A DNA stretch of 64,000 bases from a virus: positions 60,716 through 124,715 of the IMG/VR virus record IMGVR_UViG_3300020450_000010; one strand, given 5' to 3'. Under the pieces are notes generated by a model that worked only from the letters and a program-made list of their open reading frames with translations, did no database searches and had not been told where the DNA came from. Both the position numbers and the translations under genes were made by a program. This document shows positions 34,229 through 44,340 of the stretch, one piece after another; the first letter of the stretch is position 1, and each line of letters starts with the position of its first letter.

Positions 34229-35770
34229 ATGAGTGAAAAAGAATATATTGTAAGTCTAAAGAGAGATGTTGATGCTAGTAATTTCAAAGCAGAAATGACA
34301 CAAAGCTCAGGTGACACAAATATTCCCAATCGCAGTGTAGATGTTGCTAACGAAAGATTATTAAGCACAAGAAACACACACTATAGTTTAACAGACGAAG
34401 AAGCAACACAACTAAAAAATGATAGTAGAGTTGCAGACGTACATATACCTCCAGAAGATGATGATACTTTAGAAATAGGATTACATGCAACACAAACTGC
34501 TGATTTTACAAAAACAACAAGTGACAGTGGAGACTATGTTAATTGGGGATTACGTAGATGTATAACAAACAGTAATCCATACTCAGGCAACACAGTATCT
34601 GGAGATTATACATATAACTTAGATGGTACAGGTGTAGATGTTGTTATTCAAGACAGTGGATTACAAGTAGATCATCCGGAGTTCAATGATGCAAGCGGAA
34701 CTTCTAGAGTACAACAGATAAACTGGTATACTGAAAGTGGTTTATCAGGAACGCAAAGTAGTAACCATTATAGAGATTATAACGGACATGGAACACACGT
34801 AGGAGGAACTGCCGCAGGACTAACATATGGCTGGGCAAAAAATGCAAGAGTGTACGCAGTAAAAGTAAGTGGACTAGAAGGAACAGGTGATAGCGGTGGT
34901 ATAGGTGTATCAAACTGTTTTGATGTAATCAAAGGATGGCACAACAACAAAGGTGTTGATCCTGCAACAGGATATAAAAGACCAACAATAGTTAATATGA
35001 GTTGGGGTTACGGTACATACAGCTATAATGTAACCAGTATAAATTACAGAGGCTCTACATATGGTGGTTGGACAGGCACTGGTAGAAATACTACATATGG
35101 AATAGTAGGAAGCTATAGAAGTGCAACTTATGGTTACAGAATGGGCACAAGAATAACTAGTGTGGATACTGATATACAAGAAATGATTGATGCAGGAATA
35201 CATGTTTGCATTGCCGCAGGAAACTATTATCAAAAAATTGATGTACCTAGTGGCACTGACTACAACAACTATTTTGTTAGTAGCTCATATGGAACCAAAT
35301 ATTACAATAGAGGAAGTTCTCCCTTTGATGATGAAGCACTTATGGTAGGAAATATGGATAGCACTGTACACAGTGGCGGCTTAGAACAAAAAGCAAGTAG
35401 CAGTGAAAATGGACCTGGTGTAGACATATATGCACCTGGTACAAATGTAATGAGTACATGTAGTACAATAAACGAAATGACCAATGGAGATTATCCACCT
35501 AATTCTAGTTACAAGATTTGTAATATTAGTGGAACTAGTATGGCAAGTCCTCAAGTATGTGGAGTTGGTGCATTACTGTTACAAGCAAATCCACATTCAA
35601 CACCAGCACAGCTTAAGGCACAATTAATAGCTACTTGTCAAACAAATGCTATATATTCAACAGGATTAGACAACGATTATGCAAACAGTCGTAGTATAAA
35701 GGGTGGAAATAATAGATTTTTAGTTAATCCTTTTGCAAGTGAATACAAGTATAGAATTCAAAATACATAA
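34229..35770 (+). CDS. Subtilisin-family (S8) serine protease in the fibre operon
   Basis: 513 residues. The catalytic triad motifs are clear: Asp in VDVVIQDSGLQVDHP (about residue 138), His in NGHGTHVGGTAAG (about 189), Ser in SGTSMASPQVCGVGALLL (about 434), with the oxyanion Asn in HVCIAAGN (about 333). The first 75 residues (EYIVSLKRDVDASNF, then YSLTDEEATQLKNDSRVADV) resemble an I9-type prodomain that would be removed by self-cleavage. No signal peptide. Related proteases occur in some marine T4-like phages and may be packaged in the virion to digest host surface proteins or mature other fibres. It is co-oriented and three bases from the preceding fibre. Confidence 0.93.
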   Translation: MSEKEYIVSLKRDVDASNFKAEMTQSSGDTNIPNRSVDVANERLLSTRNTHYSLTDEEATQLKNDSRVADVHIPPEDDDTLEIGLHATQTADFTKTTSDSGDYVNWGLRRCITNSNPYSGNTVSGDYTYNLDGTGVDVVIQDSGLQVDHPEFNDASGTSRVQQINWYTESGLSGTQSSNHYRDYNGHGTHVGGTAAGLTYGWAKNARVYAVKVSGLEGTGDSGGIGVSNCFDVIKGWHNNKGVDPATGYKRPTIVNMSWGYGTYSYNVTSINYRGSTYGGWTGTGRNTTYGIVGSYRSATYGYRMGTRITSVDTDIQEMIDAGIHVCIAAGNYYQKIDVPSGTDYNNYFVSSSYGTKYYNRGSSPFDDEALMVGNMDSTVHSGGLEQKASSSENGPGVDIYAPGTNVMSTCSTINEMTNGDYPPNSSYKICNISGTSMASPQVCGVGALLLQANPHSTPAQLKAQLIATCQTNAIYSTGLDNDYANSRSIKGGNNRFLVNPFASEYKYRIQNT

Positions 35771-35779
35771 CGTATTACG

Positions 35780-35787
35780 GCTAAATA
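35780..35787 (+). promoter_or_regulatory. Weak late-promoter-like element before the giant fibre gene
   Basis: GCTAAATA in the 42-base gap between the protease and the giant fibre, 25 bases before the ATG at 35813. It differs from TATAAATA at the first two bases. It could be a weak late promoter or chance. Confidence 0.35.
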
Positions 35788-35812
35788 CTAGCAATAAGTT
35801 TGTGAGATACGT

Positions 35813-38800
35813 ATGGCTGTAAATTTAGATCATCAACGCGACAGAATTAGTACTGCTAGTGGTAATATAACTATCAATACAGCTGGCAGTCTACGTATAC
35901 CTGTAGGCAATACAGCCGCTAGACCACAAGGTGCTAGTGTTGCAACAGGTCAAATAAGATTCAATACACAATTAAATATTTTTGAAGGTTACAATGGCAC
36001 TGCTTGGAGTAGTATTGGTGGCGTAAAAGATACTGATGGTGATACTTTTATCAACGCTGAACAAAGTGCAGATGATGATACACTAAGATTTTATACAGCA
36101 AATTTTGAAAGACTAACAATTAGTGATGCTGGTATTGTTAATATAACAAGCTCACAGCAGAGTACTAGTACATCTACAGGTGCATTAACTGTAGGTGGTG
36201 GTGTTGGAATTGTAAAAGATGTATTTGTTGGAGGTAACTTAGATGTTACTGGCAATATAACAGTTGGTGGCACAATTACATTAGGCGATGACGATACGGA
36301 TAATATTAACATTAATGCAGATATTAACAGCAATCTTATACCTAATACAACTAACAATTTTGATATAGGTAGTTCAACCAAAACATGGAAAGATTTATTC
36401 ATAAGTGGTACTATAGATGCAAGTGATAGTACAGATGCAATTATTCTTCCACAAGGCACAGATGTTCAAAGACCTAGTTCTGCACAAACTGGTATGTTAC
36501 GTTTTAGTACAACAACTACTAAAGTAGAAGTATACAATGGTAGTGCATGGACAGAAGTAGGTGCTGGCGATATCACAAGAGTTAACATTACAGCAGGCAC
36601 AGGCTTAACCGGAACACAAGACACGACTGCAGGTGATCATACACAAACACTTAACGTTGATGTAGGTACATCAGCAGGCAAGATTGTACAACTAGATAGT
36701 TACGGAAAATTACCACCAATCGACGGATCACAACTTACAGGTGTAGGAACAGTAACCGAAGCTTTTAAAAGTATCGCAGTCAGTGGTCAAAGTAATGTAG
36801 TAGCAGACAGTTCAACTGATACAGTCACTTTTGTTGCAGGTAATAATATTACACTAAGCACTGATCCTAGTACTGATTCAATTACCATTAATAGTACAGC
36901 TAGTGGTAGTGTTACAGAAGCTTTTAAAACAATAGCAGTTAGCGGACAAAGTGATGTAGTCGCTGATAGTGCAACAGATATATTAACATTAGTTGCTGGT
37001 CCTAACATGACAATTAGTACAAATGCCGCAGGAGATACTATTACTTTTGCCAGCTCTGGTGGTGGTGGCGGAGGCGGTGGTGGAGATATTACCGGTGTTA
37101 ATATTACAGCCAGCACAGGTTTATTAGGTTCACAAAACACAACAACAGGTGACCATATACAAACACTTTCAGTTGATGTAGGTACAACAGCAAACAAAAT
37201 TGTACAACTAGATGGTTCAGGTAGATTACCAGCACTTGATGGTAGTCAACTTACAAACTTGCCAAGTAGTGGAGGTAGTTCCACACTAACAGGTTTAACA
37301 GATACTAACATATCAAGTGCTATTGGTGGACAACATTTACAGTGGAACGGCTCTAATTGGGAAAATACCTTTAACTTTAGTTCAAGCGGAACAACATTCC
37401 TGTCAGGATTTTCTGTAAATCGGTTTATCGAATATAGAAATCGCTTAATTACAATTGGTTCAATAAGTTCAGGTGATACAGTAAATTTTCCAACAACTAC
37501 TGGCAGTAGTGCGGCAATTGAATGGCAAGTAAACAATCCAGGTACAGACTTCGTTGCTAACATTACTCCAGGACCACTAAACATTAATAGATCTCAGTAT
37601 TTTAGAATTATTATTGATAACACAACAGGTGCTACAAAAGGAAGTATTTCTGGAATAAAAAGAAATGGAACTACACAAACAGTAAACTGGCTTAACGGAG
37701 CACAACCGTCAGTAACTGGATCAAATATCTACGACGTATATGATATCTATTGCTTTAGAGGTAACGGTGGATCAGATGAAACTTGGTACGCTGAACTATT
37801 AACAGCTGGAGCTGGTACTGCTATAACAGTACAAGATGAAGGCTCGTCACTTTCAACAGCCGCTTCAGTCTTAAACTTTGTTGGTGCAGGTGTTACAGCA
37901 ACTGGTACAGGTGCTACAAAGACAATTACAATCGCAGGAGGTGGCGGAGGTGGAGGATCAACTGATGCCTTTAAAACTATTTCAGTAGCCGGTCAAAGTG
38001 ACGTAATTGCAGACAACTCAACAGATATATTGACACTCGTTGCTGGGTCGGGAATGTCTCTTAGCACAAATGCTCCTGCAGATTCAATAACATTCGTAAA
38101 TGATCATACAACCTTTAGTTCATTAACAGATACTAATATATCAAGTGCTATTTCCGGACAACATTTACTTTGGAATGGTTCTAATTGGGAAAACACTTTT
38201 AATTTTAGTTCGAGTGGAACAACATTTCTTAGTGGATTTAAAACAAATCGTTTTATTGAATACAGAAATAGATTAATTACAATTGGTTCGATTAGTTCAG
38301 GTGATACAGTAAATTTTCCAACAAACAGTGGTAGTAGTGCGGCAATAGAATGGCAAGTAAACAATCCAGGTACAGATTTTGTTGCTAATATTACTCCAGG
38401 ACCTTCGAATATTAACACATCTCAATATTTTAGAATTATAATTGATAATACAACCGGTACTCCCAAAGGTAGTATCTCAGGAATAAAAAGAAATGGCACT
38501 ATACAAACAGTAAATTGGCTCAATGGATCATTACCATCAGTAAGCGGAAATAATATATATGATGTATATGATATCTATTGCTTCAGGGGAAATGGTGGAT
38601 CAGATGAGACTTGGTATGCTGAATTATTGACAGTCGGTGGCGGTGGCGGAGCCAGTGATGCCTTTAAAACTATTTCAGTAGCAGGTCAAAGTGACGTAAT
38701 TGCAGACAGTTCAACAGACACACTAACACTTGTAGCTGGTAGTAATATGACAATTACCACAAATGCCGCAGGCGATACTATTACTTTTGCCAGTTCAGGC

Positions 38801-41149
38801 GGAGGTGGTGGTGGAGGTGCAAGCGTATCTTATCAAAACAATGCACCAACAACCGGACTAAGCACAGGCGATTTATGGTTTGATACAGGCACTACTGGTG
38901 AACTTTATGTATACACAGGCAGTGAATGGATTAGCACTACTGGTGGTGCAGATGCCGCATTTATCCAAGTAAACTTTACTGGAAACGGTAGTAATCAATC
39001 ATTTGATACGCAAGCTGGACAAGGCACAGTTAGTATGGTATTCTTAAATGGTGTACTACTACAAAGAACAAACGATTACACAGAATCAAATGGTATAGTA
39101 AGTTTTGTAAACACTCCATTAAATGGCGATCAAATTGATGTTGTTATTACAGGTGAGGTAAATGCACTAACACTTCCAAGTTTAGGTTTAGCAAATCACA
39201 GTTTAATAGTAGTTGATGCCAGTGGTAATGTAACAGTAGATAGTTTAAAAGTTAGTGATCTCACAGACAACAGAATTGTTATTGCAGGTACAGCAGGCGA
39301 GTTAGAAGATGATGCAAACTTTACTTTTGATGGAACAAATATGGTTGTCAGTACAACCGGAGCAATACAAGTACCAAACGGAACTACTGCTCAGCGTCCT
39401 AGTGCAGTAACAGGACAGTTTAGATTTAATAGTACACTTACACAGTTTGAAGGATATGATGGTTCAGCTTGGGGTAAAATTGGCGGCGGAGATCTAAGTA
39501 TTGCTGGAGACAGTGGTACAGATAGTTTAGAGCTAGGTGTAGATACCCTAACAGTTAACAGTGGAACAGGTTTGACAACCACTGTAACAAATAATACTGT
39601 TACAATAGTCTTAGACAATACCGCAGTTACACCAGCAAGTTATGGTAGCGGAAGTGCAATTCCAGTCTTGACAATTGACGCACAAGGACGTATAACTAGT
39701 GCAAGCACAGCCAGTGTAAACATTGTCACTACAACAGATATAAGTGGTGATAGTGGAACTGATACAATTACACTAGGCACAGATACACTTAATTTTGAAG
39801 GCGATACAGGTATTACAACTACTGTATCCAATAACAAAGTTAGTATAGATTTAGATGACACAGCGGTTACACCAGCAAGTTATGGTAGTACAACTGCTAT
39901 ACCAGTAATTACAGTTGACCAACAAGGTAGAATCACAGCCGCTAGCACAGCAAGTTTAAGTGTCAATAAATTTGCAACTATCACAGTAACAGACACAGCA
40001 AGTGGAACTTTTGCACAAACAGGTAGTGTAAGTGCCGCTAGTGATAGCGACACACTAACATTTGTAGGTGGAACAAATGTAGACATTGATATCAATACAA
40101 CAAGTAAAACAATTAAGATTGATGCAGTGCCTACCAGTGCATATTTACAGCATACTTTTACAGGTGACAATACAACAACTGTATTCAATACCAGTAATAC
40201 AGCAATCAACGATACACAGATATTCATAAATGGTGTGTTGTTAGCAGACGGAGATTATTCAGTTAACACAGGAACTGGTGCTATCACGTTTGGTGTTGCT
40301 CCATTACTCAATGACGAAATAGTAGTCTACGCTTTTACAACAGACGTTAGTGTATTCAGTTTAAGTTCATTGGGAATTGCAAACCATGATAAAATAACTG
40401 TAGACAGTAGCGGTAATATCACAATGACTGCTAATGCAAAAATTAGTAATCTAGCAGATCCTACATCAGCACAAGATGCGGCAACAAAAGCATATGTTGA
40501 TGCACAACTTACTGCACAAGATTTAGATATAGCAGGTGATGGTGGAACAGGTGCAGTAGATTTAGATAGTCAAAGTTTAACAATAGCCGGAACAACAAAT
40601 GAAATAGAAACAAGTGCAAGTGGTCAAACAATTACAATTGGCTTGCCATCAGATGTGACCATTGGAAATGACTTAACTGTTAGCAATGATGCAACTATTA
40701 CTGGCGGGTTAACTGTTGATACAAATACACTCAAAGTAGACAAAGCAAACAATAGAGTTGGTGTTGGGATTGCAACACCGTTAGAGAAATTACATGTAGA
40801 TGGTGCAATTAGAATAGACGGAGTAAGCAACTTAGAAACAGTAAGCACTTCATTGTCAACAACCACACAGTCTGCAATAGATACTTTTGCAACAACAAAA
40901 TTTAGAAGTTGCAAATATACAGTACAAGCAACTGACACAGTAAGTAACGAATATCAAGTAGTTGAAGTATTATTGATACATGACGGAACAACTGCATATG
41001 TGACTACATACGGTGTCATGTTTACTGGCAGTGCAGAGATTGTAGCGTTCGATGCAGATGTGAACAGTGGAAATGTTAGATTACTAGCAACTGGTGCTAG
41101 TGCAAATAGCACACAGTATAAAGTTACAAGAATAAGCACATTGGTATAA
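35813..41149 (+). CDS. Giant modular tail fibre protein
   Basis: 1778 residues, the longest complete gene in the window. It is built of repeats: four copies of an AFKTIxVxGQSDVxAD module (about residues 320, 365, 720, 955), several poly-Gly hinges of six to eight residues, a 171-residue domain present twice (about 495-664 and 771-940), two QVNFTGNGS/QHTFTGDNT modules with a NGVLL turn, and TLxFxGxTGxTTTVxNNxVSI stalk repeats. Near residue 1640 is VGVGIATPLEKLHVDGAIRI, and the last 120 residues form a separate terminal domain. No enzymatic motif. It is most likely a long fibre or appendage reaching to the host. It ends five bases before the next fibre gene. Confidence 0.8.
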   Translation: MAVNLDHQRDRISTASGNITINTAGSLRIPVGNTAARPQGASVATGQIRFNTQLNIFEGYNGTAWSSIGGVKDTDGDTFINAEQSADDDTLRFYTANFERLTISDAGIVNITSSQQSTSTSTGALTVGGGVGIVKDVFVGGNLDVTGNITVGGTITLGDDDTDNININADINSNLIPNTTNNFDIGSSTKTWKDLFISGTIDASDSTDAIILPQGTDVQRPSSAQTGMLRFSTTTTKVEVYNGSAWTEVGAGDITRVNITAGTGLTGTQDTTAGDHTQTLNVDVGTSAGKIVQLDSYGKLPPIDGSQLTGVGTVTEAFKSIAVSGQSNVVADSSTDTVTFVAGNNITLSTDPSTDSITINSTASGSVTEAFKTIAVSGQSDVVADSATDILTLVAGPNMTISTNAAGDTITFASSGGGGGGGGGDITGVNITASTGLLGSQNTTTGDHIQTLSVDVGTTANKIVQLDGSGRLPALDGSQLTNLPSSGGSSTLTGLTDTNISSAIGGQHLQWNGSNWENTFNFSSSGTTFLSGFSVNRFIEYRNRLITIGSISSGDTVNFPTTTGSSAAIEWQVNNPGTDFVANITPGPLNINRSQYFRIIIDNTTGATKGSISGIKRNGTTQTVNWLNGAQPSVTGSNIYDVYDIYCFRGNGGSDETWYAELLTAGAGTAITVQDEGSSLSTAASVLNFVGAGVTATGTGATKTITIAGGGGGGGSTDAFKTISVAGQSDVIADNSTDILTLVAGSGMSLSTNAPADSITFVNDHTTFSSLTDTNISSAISGQHLLWNGSNWENTFNFSSSGTTFLSGFKTNRFIEYRNRLITIGSISSGDTVNFPTNSGSSAAIEWQVNNPGTDFVANITPGPSNINTSQYFRIIIDNTTGTPKGSISGIKRNGTIQTVNWLNGSLPSVSGNNIYDVYDIYCFRGNGGSDETWYAELLTVGGGGGASDAFKTISVAGQSDVIADSSTDTLTLVAGSNMTITTNAAGDTITFASSGGGGGGGASVSYQNNAPTTGLSTGDLWFDTGTTGELYVYTGSEWISTTGGADAAFIQVNFTGNGSNQSFDTQAGQGTVSMVFLNGVLLQRTNDYTESNGIVSFVNTPLNGDQIDVVITGEVNALTLPSLGLANHSLIVVDASGNVTVDSLKVSDLTDNRIVIAGTAGELEDDANFTFDGTNMVVSTTGAIQVPNGTTAQRPSAVTGQFRFNSTLTQFEGYDGSAWGKIGGGDLSIAGDSGTDSLELGVDTLTVNSGTGLTTTVTNNTVTIVLDNTAVTPASYGSGSAIPVLTIDAQGRITSASTASVNIVTTTDISGDSGTDTITLGTDTLNFEGDTGITTTVSNNKVSIDLDDTAVTPASYGSTTAIPVITVDQQGRITAASTASLSVNKFATITVTDTASGTFAQTGSVSAASDSDTLTFVGGTNVDIDINTTSKTIKIDAVPTSAYLQHTFTGDNTTTVFNTSNTAINDTQIFINGVLLADGDYSVNTGTGAITFGVAPLLNDEIVVYAFTTDVSVFSLSSLGIANHDKITVDSSGNITMTANAKISNLADPTSAQDAATKAYVDAQLTAQDLDIAGDGGTGAVDLDSQSLTIAGTTNEIETSASGQTITIGLPSDVTIGNDLTVSNDATITGGLTVDTNTLKVDKANNRVGVGIATPLEKLHVDGAIRIDGVSNLETVSTSLSTTTQSAIDTFATTKFRSCKYTVQATDTVSNEYQVVEVLLIHDGTTAYVTTYGVMFTGSAEIVAFDADVNSGNVRLLATGASANSTQYKVTRISTLV
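37294..37805 (+). repeat. Internal duplication, copy 1 (171-residue fibre domain)
   Basis: Aligns without gaps to 38122-38633 (offset 828 bases). The encoded proteins are nearly identical (for example RFIEYRNRLITIGSISSGDT in both), while third codon positions differ often. Confidence 0.9.
38122..38633 (+). repeat. Internal duplication, copy 2
   Basis: Second copy of the domain at 37294-37805 within the same gene. Amino-acid changes are few and cluster at a handful of positions (for example TTGSSAA against NSGSSAA), with frequent synonymous change. Confidence 0.9.
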
Positions 41150-41153
41150 TAAT

Positions 41154-42257
41154 ATGGCAGTAAAAGATTTTATAGTAAAACAAAATACTCAAATGGCAGG
41201 ACATATTACTGTAGGTGGCTACTTAGGTGGTCCTGCGACCTTTATAATTGATCCTGCCGCAATTGGTGACAATACAGGTACTGTACAGATCAAAGGTAAC
41301 TTACAAGTTGATGGTACCAACACAACTATTAATAGTGCAACATTAACAGTTGATGATAAAAATATTGTTGTAGCAAGCGGCGCAGGTAATGCCGCGGCGG
41401 CTGATGGCGCCGGTCTTACAATTGACGGAGCAAGTGCTACTTTAACTTATACAGCATCAAATGATAGATTTGCATTTAATAAAGAACTTACAGTAGCAAG
41501 AGTACATGGAAATGTAACAGGAGATGTAACAGGAACAGTATCAGATATTAGTAATCATAGCACAACTAATCTGTCTGAAGGCACAAATTTATACTTTACA
41601 AATGCAAGAGCTGACGCAAGGATTGCGGCGGCAGATACAGATGCATTAAGCGAAGGTTCAACAAACTTATATTATACAGATGCTAGAGTACAAGCAGTAT
41701 CTATAAACAACTTAGTAGAAGACACAACACCACAACTTGGCGGAACACTTGATGCCAACAGTAATACAATTGATATGGGTACAAATATATTAACTGATAC
41801 AAACCTAGGACAATTTATTACAGCATATGGTTGGGGTAATCATGCAAGTGCTGGTTACTTAACAGCATTAAGTTTAAACACACTATCAGCTGGAGTATTA
41901 GATACACAAAATGATAGCATTGCATTTATAGATGCAAATGACAGTAACAACAGCAAAAAAGAAACAGTAGCAGACTTTTTAACAGCTATTGCTGGTTCGG
42001 GAATAACTGTAAGCAGTGGACAACTTACTGCGAGTGCCACTGAAACTGATACATTAGACTCAGTAACTACCAGAGGTGCAACTACTACAAACGATATTAG
42101 TGTAAATAAAGTAACAAGCACAGTGTCCACAGGTACTGCACCACTAGTTGTAGCTAGTACAACTAAAGTAGCAAACTTAAACGCTGATAAACTTGACGAC
42201 AAAGAATTTACAGACATTATTGCCGAAGCAACTGCACTGGCAATAGCATTAGGATAG
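41154..42257 (+). CDS. Tail fibre-like protein
   Basis: 367 residues. The N-terminal part has the GPATFIIDPAAIGDNTGTVQ module followed by GNLQVDGTNTTINSATLTVD and DKNIVVASGAGN, a block that recurs in the fibres at 49051 and 52062. It then has two NLYYTDAR/NLYFTNAR repeats, TTPQLGGTLDANSNTID, and a GAT-rich stalk ending in KLDDKEFTDIIAEATALAIA. There is no unique tip domain, so it may be a proximal or connector fibre. It lies five bases after the giant fibre and three before a small structural gene. Confidence 0.75.
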   Translation: MAVKDFIVKQNTQMAGHITVGGYLGGPATFIIDPAAIGDNTGTVQIKGNLQVDGTNTTINSATLTVDDKNIVVASGAGNAAAADGAGLTIDGASATLTYTASNDRFAFNKELTVARVHGNVTGDVTGTVSDISNHSTTNLSEGTNLYFTNARADARIAAADTDALSEGSTNLYYTDARVQAVSINNLVEDTTPQLGGTLDANSNTIDMGTNILTDTNLGQFITAYGWGNHASAGYLTALSLNTLSAGVLDTQNDSIAFIDANDSNNSKKETVADFLTAIAGSGITVSSGQLTASATETDTLDSVTTRGATTTNDISVNKVTSTVSTGTAPLVVASTTKVANLNADKLDDKEFTDIIAEATALAIALG

Positions 42258-42260
42258 AAA

Positions 42261-42569
42261 ATGGCACAAGTATTTAAAAATTATACACAAGCATCAATAG
42301 GAACATCACCCGCAACTGTTTACACAGTACCAGGAGCAACTACAAGTATTGTAATTGGATTAAACTTAGCAAACAGAACAGCAAATACAATTACAGCAAG
42401 TGCTCAATTGGGTAGTGTTTATATTATTAAAGATGCACCAATTCCAGGTGGAGGTGCATTAAGTGTGCTTGAAGGAAAAATCATAGCAGAAGCCGCTGAC
42501 ACAATAGTGGTAACCAGCAATACTGCATCAAGCACTGATGCAATAGTTAGTGTATTAGAGCAGACATAA
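42261..42569 (+). CDS. Small virion-like beta protein
   Basis: 102 residues, beta-rich, without charged helices: VYTVPGATTSIVIGLNLANR, then IIKDAPIPGGGALSVLEGKI, then IVVTSNTASSTDAIVSVLEQ. This pattern (a small beta sandwich with a PGGGxL turn) is seen in short structural proteins of phages, often annotated as decoration or tail-associated proteins. I do not recognise an exact family. The gene starts three bases after one fibre and its stop overlaps the start of the next as TAATG. Confidence 0.65.
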   Translation: MAQVFKNYTQASIGTSPATVYTVPGATTSIVIGLNLANRTANTITASAQLGSVYIIKDAPIPGGGALSVLEGKIIAEAADTIVVTSNTASSTDAIVSVLEQT

Positions 42570-44038
42570 TGGGTAAAGCAAAAGAACTTGCAGAATTAGC
42601 AAATAATCTTACAGTTAGTGGCGGCGCAGTTACCGTTAGTGGATTCAACTATGATAATATCGTAGCTAGTGCTCCGGGTGCATTGGATACACTAAATGAA
42701 TTAGCCGCGGCGATTGGTGATGATGCAAATTTCAGTACAACAGTAACCAACAGTATTGCAACTAAACTACCACTAGCTGGGGGAACACTTACTGGTAATA
42801 TTGCTCATGCTAGTGATTTAACAATAGATGTTGGTGGTGATATTACTTTTGATGCTGACGGTGGAGATATTATTCTTAAAGACGGTGGTGCTGAGTATGG
42901 TAAGCTATCACAAGTACTTGGTGGTCTTACAATTAAATCTGGTGCTAGTTCGACACCCGCTTTTGTATTGGATGGATCTGGAAATGTTATTGGTGGAGGT
43001 AACTATACTACCAATGGTCGTATTGGTATTGGTACAGATACTCCAGCCGTTGCATTAGATGTTGTCGGAGATCTAAGAGTTGCAAATAGTGCTGACGCTA
43101 TGTTATCAATTAGCGATGTTATAGGTGAAGTAGGTAGTGGAAATTTAGCTTTTCAAGTTCAAAACACAGCAGGATCTGCATTAAAGCCAATGGGTTTTAG
43201 GGCTGAAGATATAAGGTTTGCTACTGGTTCAGCAGAGCGGTTTCGCATCACAAGCACAGGTTACTTAGACGCCACAGGAGCATCACAAATTCGTCTTACT
43301 TTAGGTAGCGAAGGAACGGCAGGAACAAACACTGCAAACTGGATTAGAGGCAATGGAACAACATTAGGTTTTAATAGTGCTAGTGGTGGATTTCATTTTG
43401 AAATAGGTGGTAACGAAAAATTAAAGATAGACTCAACGGGTCAGGTTGGTATTGGTACAAATTCTCCTACTGTAGGTTTAGACATGTACGGAGCAGGTAA
43501 TATGTCTAGAATAAAACTAAGAAACAGCTCAGGTCATCAAATAAATTTTGGACTTTGGGACGGTACAAATTATAGGATGGAAGGTGATGCAAATAGACCT
43601 ATTCTTATTACATCTTACAATGGTAATGGAGTACAAATTGGTGGAAGCGGAGCAAACAATATGCAAGTCAGCACCGGCGGTGTAGATTTCATGCCAAATA
43701 GCGGTGGTTCATTCAATTTCAAAGGCGGTGGAGGGAATCAACTGTCGATCAAAACTGCACAATATACAGCTGGCTCAGGAACAAGTATAGGAACGTCAAA
43801 TATACAGGTCGTAAACAGTGCTTTTGGCGCATTGGTATTTGTAGCTGGATATGGCAACGGGCAGTTTTGTGATCTAGTTTACTTTGGATACAATGCTAGT
43901 CCTACAATATTAGCACAACAGACTATTGCTGGATCACCACCTAGTAGAATTTATACAGGAAGTGGGTATGCATTATACTTAAGATACAGTTCAGGTTCAT
44001 TAACTACTAAAGTAAATTGTATACAGTCGCATTCATAA
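42569..44038 (+). CDS. Tail fibre-like protein with unique tip
   Basis: 489 residues. It opens with MGKAKELAELANNLTVSGGA, has the APGALDTLNELAAAIGDDAN module near residue 30, then repeated IGTxTPAVALDV and GIGTNSPTVGLDM segments (the VGIGTxxP-x-LxV repeats typical of phage fibre shafts) and ends with about 100 residues of a unique beta domain (GNQLSIKTAQYTAGSGTSIG to the C-terminus), probably the host-contact tip. It shares modules with the fibres at 33266, 44338 and 56727. A small gene follows after nine bases. Confidence 0.78.
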   Translation: MGKAKELAELANNLTVSGGAVTVSGFNYDNIVASAPGALDTLNELAAAIGDDANFSTTVTNSIATKLPLAGGTLTGNIAHASDLTIDVGGDITFDADGGDIILKDGGAEYGKLSQVLGGLTIKSGASSTPAFVLDGSGNVIGGGNYTTNGRIGIGTDTPAVALDVVGDLRVANSADAMLSISDVIGEVGSGNLAFQVQNTAGSALKPMGFRAEDIRFATGSAERFRITSTGYLDATGASQIRLTLGSEGTAGTNTANWIRGNGTTLGFNSASGGFHFEIGGNEKLKIDSTGQVGIGTNSPTVGLDMYGAGNMSRIKLRNSSGHQINFGLWDGTNYRMEGDANRPILITSYNGNGVQIGGSGANNMQVSTGGVDFMPNSGGSFNFKGGGGNQLSIKTAQYTAGSGTSIGTSNIQVVNSAFGALVFVAGYGNGQFCDLVYFGYNASPTILAQQTIAGSPPSRIYTGSGYALYLRYSSGSLTTKVNCIQSHS

Positions 44039-44047
44039 GGATATAAA

Positions 44048-44305
44048 ATGGCAATAACAAAAACATATGCATACAAAAAAAGAACAGATGACTTTGGAGA
44101 TCTGTTGGGTATTGCACATAGAGTAACACTTGTAAAAGATGGCGTAACCAAAAAAATATCAGCACAAGAAGTCATAGGCGAAGCTGATGAGCTGGGTATT
44201 GCAACAATGACTGATGCTGAACTTTTAGCTCATTGTAAAACAATGTTTAGTGATGATATGATAGAAGCGGCATTTGACGTAGAAGATCCTCCAGCACCAA
44301 GTTAA
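44048..44305 (+). CDS. Small protein following a fibre gene
   Basis: 85 residues: a basic N-terminus (AITKTYAYKKRTDDFGDLLG), a short beta part and an acidic, helical C-terminus ending in EDPPAPS. It stands where other cassettes carry an assembly chaperone, and its PPAPS end echoes the PTPPS end of those chaperones. That end continues into the repeated promoter block. It is not clearly of the chaperone family; a fibre assembly or attachment role is inferred from position. Confidence 0.6.
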   Translation: MAITKTYAYKKRTDDFGDLLGIAHRVTLVKDGVTKKISAQEVIGEADELGIATMTDAELLAHCKTMFSDDMIEAAFDVEDPPAPS

Positions 44306-44340
44306 ACATAAATATGTATAATAGATAAGGTATACGTATG
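44303..44340 (+). promoter_or_regulatory. Repeated cassette promoter block (copy 1)
   Basis: Contains CATAAATA (44307-44314), TGTATA, AGATAAGG and the ATG of the next fibre. Nearly identical blocks stand at 52026, 54605, 56691 and 58762, with a more diverged one at 49015. It starts with the stop codon of the small gene before it. Confidence 0.85.
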
